In this document: positions 60,601 through 64,000 of the stretch, piece after piece | How the letters are laid out: each line of letters opens with the position of its first letter | Position numbering within the stretch: the stretch's first letter is position 1 | From: Juglans regia | Taxonomy: Eukaryota > Streptophyta > Magnoliopsida > Fagales > Juglandaceae | Direction: 5' to 3' | NCBI RefSeq assembly: GCF_001411555.2 | Contig: NC_049909.1 | Coordinates: 22,120,623 to 22,184,622, forward strand | DNA length: 64,000 nt | The notes under the pieces: generated by a model | What the model saw: the letters and a program-made list of their open reading frames with translations, nothing else | Told to the model about the DNA's origin: nothing | Databases searched by the model: none | Program-made: the position numbers and the translations under genes

Positions 60601-63600
60601 CAAGATAGCTTGAAATGGAGGTCCCAGGATCATAAGAAATTCTCAGTAAAAGTGTATTATAAAATTTTGACTTCACAGGATCACACCTCATTCCCATGGA
60701 GGAACATTTGGAGGTCTCGAGTGCCCTCTAGAGTTGCTTTTTTTGTTTGGAATGCCGCCCTTGGGAAGATCTTAACCACGGATAACTTGAGGAAGAGAGG
60801 ATGCGTTGTACTGGACTGGTGTTACATGTGTAGAAAGAATGGAGAATCGGTAGATCATCTTTTACTACATTGTGATGTAGCAAGAGGGTTGTGGGATGAG
60901 ATTTTTCGACGGGTCGGTGTGGCTTGGGTAATGCCTAGGCGAGTGGTGGAGCTGATGGGTTGTTGGAGAAAACTGCAGGGCAGTCATCAAGTGGCAGCAG
61001 TTTGGAGAATGATTCCGTTGTGTATTATGTGGTGTATTTGGATGGAAAGGAATATGCGCTGCTTCGAAGACAAAGAAAGAACAATGATGGAGCTGAAGAA
61101 TTATTTTCTGCACACTTTATTGCTTTGGTTTTCAGTTATTGTATTAAATGGGGATGATATACATGAATTCCTATCTTTAGGTTAACGCTCTTAGAATGTA
61201 TCTAGGTGTTCAACTGTATACTTCCTGTGTACTAGGTATATGCCTATTTCATTCACATCAATAAAGTTTATATCTTTACTTATCAAAAATTTTAGCGATG
61301 ATCTGTTGTGTTGGGATCTGGGAATAATTTTTAGGATACAGTTTTGAAAATGAAGATGGCATTAAAATAAAGGTTTTAATGCCATCTTCATTTTCTCCAC
61401 TTTTGGAAACGAGCTCTTACCTTAAATGGTGCAGTTTTATCAGCCTTTTCGGTCATCTTATTTTTGGAATATTCAATTTTATACTGACACTGAGAATGTC
61501 TTAAGCATAGCTTCCTGGTAAGATTCTTGAATTCACCTACACCTACCTGTACACCTTGAGGGGCTTCAATAGTTCAACAAAATCCATACCTGGATTTTAA
61601 TAAGAAAAAAAGAGAGGGTCAGAAAAGGAAAATAAAAAGAAAAGAAAAGAAAACGAATGGAAGTTAATTTTACTGTCTTTCCTCTAGCCATCAAATGATT
61701 CTGTTTTCACGATGCCATATAATGTCTTGCTACTTTATCAAGGTTGTGGAGATGGATGTTATTCTGCAGCAACACAATAATACAATGCCATCACGTGATG
61801 TTATTGTGTCACTTGCAGAGAAGTTCAGGTATGCCTTCATCTCTTTCAATATTGTAAGCATTACAATTTTTACTTGTGATGCATTGTCTTGTGATGTAGT
61901 GAGTCAGCAGAACGCAAAGGGAAGATTACAGTTCAAATGAAGCAAGTATGGTGGTTTAATGTATTTTTGCCTTATGAGGAATCATTTAGAGTCTCATTTC
62001 TCATTTAGAATCTTCATTTTAGGTTTGGAACTGGTTCCAAAATAGGCGGTATGCTATAAGGGCAAAAATAAGTAAGGCTCCTGGGAAGTTAAATGTCTCT
62101 CCCATGCCTCGGGATGACTCAAATCCAGTGAGAAATGTACCACAACCACAATCTGTAGCTGCTTCTTCAGGTACGATGTGTCCTACTCAATGCTCATAGT
62201 TTTTTTTTTTTGATAAGTAAAACAAGAATTTATTAATATACCAAATGTCGAATACAGAGAAAATGCCCTAATTATGTAGGCACATTAGAAACTAGGATAA
62301 AAACCTCAATGCTCATAGTTTTAAAGACCTCCTTTCTCTCTTCCATATTTTTTAGCCCTATTTCTGTATTTAATATAGACTATTCCTTGCCGAAAAAGTA
62401 TTTACTCTTCTATTTTTTTTTTATAGGTAAAGTTTTTACTCTTCTATATTGTCTTGAGTTTCTTTTTTTGTCATGACGACTGATAATCAACTTTTATCTC
62501 TATGGTGCACATAATCTGGTGTTGCGAATTAGTTTTTTGATTTTTTGTATGTCATCTATTGTATATTTGGAAGCATGTTAAGATATAATGTCTAAGTAGA
62601 AACTCTACAACCTGGGAGAAGAAAAAAATATGCACCCATAACTCATAATATTCTGGAGTTATCCAAATGCTGCATGTAGTTGTTTATGTTTATATCTGTA
62701 TCTATTTCTAGAGTAACACTTTGGAATTTTATAGCCTTATGAGAACATTATATTCGTCTGTGTTTGAATTTTCAGGGAAATGACTATTACCTGTTGTCCA
62801 TGTTGTTTGATATGATTCTTGCACATCTTTTTGTTGCTTGCACGTTACCTTAAAAATTGCCTATCAATGTAAACATAGAACATGACACAGGAGCATACAG
62901 AAATTGAACTGATTTGTTATCAAGTTTACAGTCATGCTCTCGTCTTTCAGAAACACAACCTACCTCCAAAAGTGCACTCTTGGCCATCATTTGTTTTTCA
63001 ATGTTTCAAAATATCTAATTAACAGAGATGTCTAATAGTTACTTATAAAAAAAAGCATAGATGTCTAGTAGTCTGTGCCCTTCACATTCGTTACAATTCA
63101 CAGCCCATCTTCCATCCCTTTTATTACTTTGCTTTTACTTTTCCTATAATGGTGAAAGGTGAAGTAGATGAAAGATGCCATCCATAAATGCCCCAAACCC
63201 TGAGAAGCCATTAAGAAACATTGTTAATTGGGTAACAGGAAGAGCAGTAGATAGGCATGCTCTTCATTTCACTACCCCAACACTTTCTAAAGCCCATTTT
63301 AGTAAGAGCCTTGGTCTTTGGGGCATTCTCCTAGGTCCAAGGTTTGAATCTTTCAGTGCAGACAATGTCTAGGGTGACCTCCCCATCAGTGAAAAGCCGA
63401 AAATAACTTGATCCATGTGATGTGGGCACATTATAAAAGACATGTTGCATTTGCAAGATCTCCGGGGTTTCTTGTCATAAAAAATAAAAATAAAAATTGT
63501 TAGGCATCTATGTCATCATATTTAGATATATCTAGCCCTCATTTTCTTTTAGCCAGTTCTAAGTGCAGGAAAGGGTGCTACTGAAAATTCTCCAATGGAG

Positions 63601-63829
63601 TTTGAAGCCAAATCTGGGAGGGATGGTGCATGGTTAGTATTTCTTGTCATTTTTGTTAGGAACTGTAGTTTGTATTTCTAGATGCTTTCTTTATTCTAGC
63701 CTATAAATATGATTTTTTTTTTTACTCTGGTAAATGACTCAGTAGCAATTAGCCTAAAACTTTTTTTCTTTTCTTAGGTATGATGTTGCTGCCTTTGTTT
63801 CCCATAGACATTTGGAGACTGGTGATCCA
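54607..63829 (+). CDS. SAWADEE homeodomain protein, SHH2-like (partial, 5' part)
   Basis: Homologue of SAWADEE homeodomain proteins. SHH1/DTF1 binds methylated histone H3K9 and recruits Pol IV for RNA-directed DNA methylation; SHH2 is its relative. Exons in the window: 54607-54660, 61743-61828, 61900-61945, 62023-62170, 63557-63632 and 63778-63829; the gene continues past the edge. Start [18 protein letters not shown] is nearly invariant in SHH2-type proteins. A homeodomain follows ([27 protein letters not shown], recognition helix [11 protein letters not shown]), then [13 protein letters not shown], and the beginning of the SAWADEE domain ([20 protein letters not shown]). The exon 5 acceptor must be the CAG ending at 63556, since the AG four bases upstream would introduce a stop. 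Intron 1 is 7.1 kb because it contains an intact LINE. Introns 4 and 6 contain further short retroinsertions. SHH2 rather than SHH1 is my reading of the N-terminus. Confidence 0.9.
55305..55519 (-). mobile_element. Short antisense retroinsertion in SHH intron 1
   Basis: An insert of about 190 bp starts with poly(T) followed by AATAAGTAAAATTATATTAA. On the minus strand it therefore ends in TTTACTTATT plus poly(A), nearly the same tail as the LINE at 55705-61288. GTAATGTTAT is repeated at both edges (55305-55314 and 55506-55515). It is probably a SINE or 5'-truncated LINE. Confidence 0.5.
55686..55704. repeat. LINE target-site duplication, left copy
   Basis: ATTTTAGCGATGATCTGTT, identical over 19 bp to 61289-61307. 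Confidence 0.9.
55872..57566 (+). CDS. LINE ORF1 protein
   Basis: 564 aa, complete, opening with [20 protein letters not shown]. In plant L1 elements ORF1 makes the RNA-binding partner of the reverse transcriptase in the ribonucleoprotein. The N-terminal 130 residues ([32 protein letters not shown]) look like the folded N-terminal domain of plant LINE ORF1 (DUF4283-like, by memory). No CCHC zinc knuckle is visible, which is unusual for plant LINE ORF1. The middle (about residues 263-348) has a 43-residue tandem repeat ([20 protein letters not shown] then [20 protein letters not shown]), and QSGLR is repeated near residues 385 and 400. The stop codon overlaps the ORF2 start by 11 nt. Confidence 0.8.
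   Translation: MGLCNEVFIDQKLFEFRKENARWWRIIESSHRGVKYISVDWETLGWLGSMVKECAITLGTQEFLRTRRKGDTVIIVRKGRNFNGSFISISEFGRDKRRGLIVIPEGRKGEGWKKLADTLMEMADIQLVAVKKNKGEGGAPSSWARGARSYSEVLKKVPYHAAFDVVSGATKDVQRHGVAESRLAGLNEESMLKTLAGLEEKIGIVLDEINFLKRCVKGKEVVGRNGGLGMGLGSATGLGKGQALGPVKAWRAVETVGSGKVLGSEISDQGQRAAPISSLPATLPAQKLPTTSVEPSGETEKEIRLGSETLDQGLVAPVAPIVALSASLPAQKLPTPSVDHSGETVKEFRREEVEEGEFLALTPASVENSLSELCVVDEFPEVVHEQSGLRDRIPEEVLEQSGLREREMSLCGEVFSRDSEVVQSGLPLLVLSSSDELFSGDDPSLNNMVLSGETVSVISNNSVGEEGALTPLCTLPPSDYGSCSTNWIFKKVEELQKIFGVSFGGYEEQFMALLVAIEASRSKSASKQDRELKRLTCSINYDVKEGSSGRVRSKGRGKLSFNEA
56658..56915 (+). repeat. 129-bp tandem duplication inside LINE ORF1
   Basis: Two units start with GGATCCGAGA at 56658 and 56787. 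The 129-bp period is 43 codons, so the frame is kept. The units have diverged at several positions. Confidence 0.8.
57556..61185 (+). CDS. LINE ORF2: endonuclease and reverse transcriptase
   Basis: 1209 aa, complete. It nicks target DNA and reverse-transcribes the element RNA at the nick. An apurinic/apyrimidinic-type endonuclease occupies about residues 1-225, with [21 protein letters not shown] and SDHFPI carrying the catalytic Asn, Glu, Asp/Asn and Asp-His. The reverse transcriptase spans about 430-720: [40 protein letters not shown] (first Asp), [13 protein letters not shown] and the catalytic box [10 protein letters not shown] at about 688. A C-terminal zinc-binding zf-RVT region (about 1045-1105) shows [24 protein letters not shown] and HLLLHC. 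No RNase H domain is evident. All key residues are intact. Its ATG lies within the last codons of ORF1 (ATGAAGCCTAA), so it is probably translated by reinitiation or a related mechanism. Confidence 0.95.
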   Translation: MKPKIISWNVRGLNDRDKRIRIKALLRLWKGDLICLQETKLGFIDRSFVRSIWGCSYMGWSYLASQGASGGVLLMWDKRVFEAIEECVGEFSVSVLFKNVSDGWTWAFAGSYGPNIDRDRRRLWEELAGIHSLWDVPWCMGGDFNITRFPSERSGLHRHTLAMAEFSEFIFDMDLMDLPLVGGEYTWSNGRAWSKLDRFLVSPLWEAHYPEVSQKRLARVSSDHFPILLDCGGFQGGRRYFKFENMWLKVDGFVEMVRNWWASYQFSGTPSFILAGKMKALKQDLKKWNLEVFGHIDNQKSILMEELQELEGKELMGRASEEELLRKVTVVADLERVLLLEETSWRQKSRALWLKEGDRCTKFFHKMANSHRRNNAIELLHSGTQVLSSSADLESHIAHYYESLLTEPVTWRPKLDDLPFEVIDPQLVSVLERPFVEDEIFKVISGMAKDKAPGPDGFSMGFFQTCWDVVKGDVLRVFSEFHAYQKLEKSLNATFIALIPKKHGASNIEDFRPISLISSVYKIISKVLANRLSLVLENIISKPQNAFIHGRYILDSVLIANECLDARLREGSPGILCKLDMEKAYDHVNWDFLLYLLKRCGFGDRWISWMRFCISTARFSVLVNGTPAGFFHSSRGLRQGDPLSPFLFVIVMEALSKMLQATVSGGFLSGFQVGNSSGSSCIISHLLFADDTLLFCEANRSQVQTLRALLLCFEAVSGLKVNLDKSELVPVGVVPNIRNLASLLGCRVSSFPMKYLGLPLGATFKSRAIWDGVVEKIEKRLAGWKRVYLSKGGRLTLIKSTLTNLPTYFLSLFPMPAGVVNRIEKLFKAFLWGGLGEEKKVHLVNWKTVCSPVEYGGLGVCNLRTFNKVLLGKWLWRYHMEEGSLWREIIDAKYGVEWGGWCSKEVRGGHGVGLWKFIRKGWNILVNHIRFVAGEGNRISFWQDVWCGDHALERVFPILYRIAVNKDVSVADVRLFAHGSHQWNILFNRDIHDWELSMVSDFFSLLHSLGSTRAQQDSLKWRSQDHKKFSVKVYYKILTSQDHTSFPWRNIWRSRVPSRVAFFVWNAALGKILTTDNLRKRGCVVLDWCYMCRKNGESVDHLLLHCDVARGLWDEIFRRVGVAWVMPRRVVELMGCWRKLQGSHQVAAVWRMIPLCIMWCIWMERNMRCFEDKERTMMELKNYFLHTLLLWFSVIVLNGDDIHEFLSLG
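61289..61307. repeat. LINE target-site duplication, right copy
   Basis: ATTTTAGCGATGATCTGTT, identical to 55686-55704, directly following the LINE's terminal AAAA. Confidence 0.9.
61346..61395. repeat. Perfect 22-bp hairpin in SHH intron 1
   Basis: Arms 61346-61367 (GAAAATGAAGATGGC plus ATTAAAA) and 61374-61395 are exact reverse complements around the 6-bp loop TAAAGG. It lies 38 bp right of the LINE target duplication, so before the LINE arrived it was part of the same short intron segment. Confidence 0.9.
62186..62322 (-). mobile_element. Short antisense retroinsertion in SHH intron 4
   Basis: An 18-bp repeat CTCAATGCTCATAGTTTT (62186-62203 and 62305-62322) flanks about 101 bp that start with poly(T) then GATAAGTAAAACAAGAATTT. 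On the minus strand the insert ends TTTTACTTATC plus poly(A), the tail of the LINE in intron 1. It is a 5'-truncated LINE or a SINE sharing its tail. Confidence 0.7.
63026..63071 (+). mobile_element. Tail-only retroinsertion in SHH intron 4
   Basis: AGATGTCTAATAG (63026-63038) and AGATGTCTAGTAG (63059-63071) match at 12 of 13 positions and bracket only TTACTTATAAAAAAAAGCAT. The insert is essentially the terminal motif of the LINE/SINE tail. Confidence 0.5.
63185..63500 (+). mobile_element. SINE-like element in SHH intron 4
   Basis: GGTTTGAATC at 63341-63350 is a good pol III B box, and TTGGTCTTTGGGG about 30 bp upstream could be a decayed A box. The right end is an A-rich tail (ATAAAAAATAAAAATAAAAA, about 63477-63496) as in SINEs. 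The left boundary is not defined and no target duplication was found. Confidence 0.4.
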
Positions 63830-63901
63830 GTGAGTTTCAAGTTCCTCTTCAATAAATTGTTAAAGCTACTTCAGTTTTCCCCTTTTTATTGTGGCTTGAA
63901 T

Positions 63902-63952
63902 TCTTTTATGTTTGTTTACTTATAAAAAAAAAAAAATCTTTTATGTTTGTTT
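63902..63952 (+). mobile_element. Tail-only retroinsertion in SHH intron 6
   Basis: A perfect 16-bp repeat TCTTTTATGTTTGTTT (63902-63917 and 63937-63952) brackets only 19 bp, ACTTAT followed by 13 A. This matches the LINE tail (ACTTATCAAAA) and implies reverse transcription stopped right after the tail was copied. Confidence 0.7.
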
Positions 63953-64000
63953 GATATTTGTCCATCCATTCCTTCCCGTCTTATCTACATCTCTTACACC

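Larger units (their letters stand above)
55705..61288 (+). mobile_element. Full-length intact L1-type LINE retrotransposon
   Basis: Non-LTR retrotransposon of 5584 bp in sense orientation within intron 1 of the SHH2-like gene. It has a 5' UTR of about 167 bp, ORF1 (55872-57566), ORF2 (57556-61185), and a 3' UTR with AATAAA near 61260 ending CTTTACTTATCAAAA. A perfect 19-bp target-site duplication brackets it. With no stop or frameshift in either ORF, it looks recent and possibly still mobile. The 5' UTR contains repeats of TTGGTAGTGCCTTCTGTT and of TCTCTCTAGTT. The insertion site AAAA|TTTT fits the preference of L1-type endonucleases. Base composition is clearly richer in G+C than the surrounding intron. 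Confidence 0.93.

Noticed and set aside
61346..61395. Calling the perfect hairpin a miRNA gene
   Set aside because: A 22-bp stem with 6-nt loop is shorter than typical plant miRNA precursors and there is no expression evidence; kept only as a finding.
1..64000. CRISPR array, operon or bacterial-type mobile island
   Set aside because: The sequence is plant nuclear DNA with spliced genes; no spaced direct-repeat array or bacterial gene was seen.

Overview
The window is nuclear DNA of a flowering plant. The genes have many short exons with GT-AG introns, the intergenic DNA is AT-rich, and the proteins are plant-specific (clade-II-type glutamate receptor, group E bZIP, RABA-type Rab GTPase, SAWADEE homeodomain protein). 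Many miniature elements carry GAGATGAGATG-type ends. From memory these suggest a Fagales tree, perhaps Juglandaceae (walnut, pecan); that placement is inference and could not be tested here.

Layout: AT-rich DNA with small transposon relics (1-5794); a five-exon glutamate receptor-like channel (+, 5795-9173); a four-exon bZIP34/61-type transcription factor (-, 11182-13021); a repeat-rich gap (13022-19650); nine-exon homogentisate 1,2-dioxygenase (-, 19651-23501), divergent from a two-exon RABA1-type Rab GTPase (+, 23991-25652); a five-exon RING-H2 E3 ligase (-, 26338-29040), divergent from a nine-exon REXO4-like exonuclease (+, 30545-35723); an eight-exon PDAP1-like phosphoprotein (+, 36557-40538); a MITE-dense gap; a second RING-H2 E3 ligase paralogous to the first and inverted relative to it (+, 46027-48551); the ELOF1 elongation factor (+, 51876-53030); and the first six exons of a SAWADEE homeodomain (SHH2-like) gene (+, from 54607), which runs off the right edge. 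All splice models were built by hand. In every complete gene the exon lengths sum to an intact reading frame of the expected family length.

The most striking structure is in SHH2-like intron 1. A full-length, apparently intact L1-type LINE (55705-61288) carries two overlapping ORFs (564 and 1209 codons) and is flanked by a perfect 19-bp target-site duplication, so it is a recent insertion. Around it and elsewhere lie very short retroinsertions. Some are little more than a tail ending TTACTTAT(C)AAAA, the same tail as the LINE, and are bracketed by 13-18-bp target-site duplications; a similar tail-only insertion with a different tail sits in the homogentisate dioxygenase gene. A perfect 22-bp hairpin lies just downstream of the LINE. 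The first RING gene carries an in-frame tandem expansion that its paralog lacks.

The genes are mostly unrelated housekeeping, signalling and regulatory functions. No operon-like or pathway cluster is evident and I see no clearly novel multi-gene system. The genuinely interesting material is the retrotransposon biology and the inverted RING-H2 pair.
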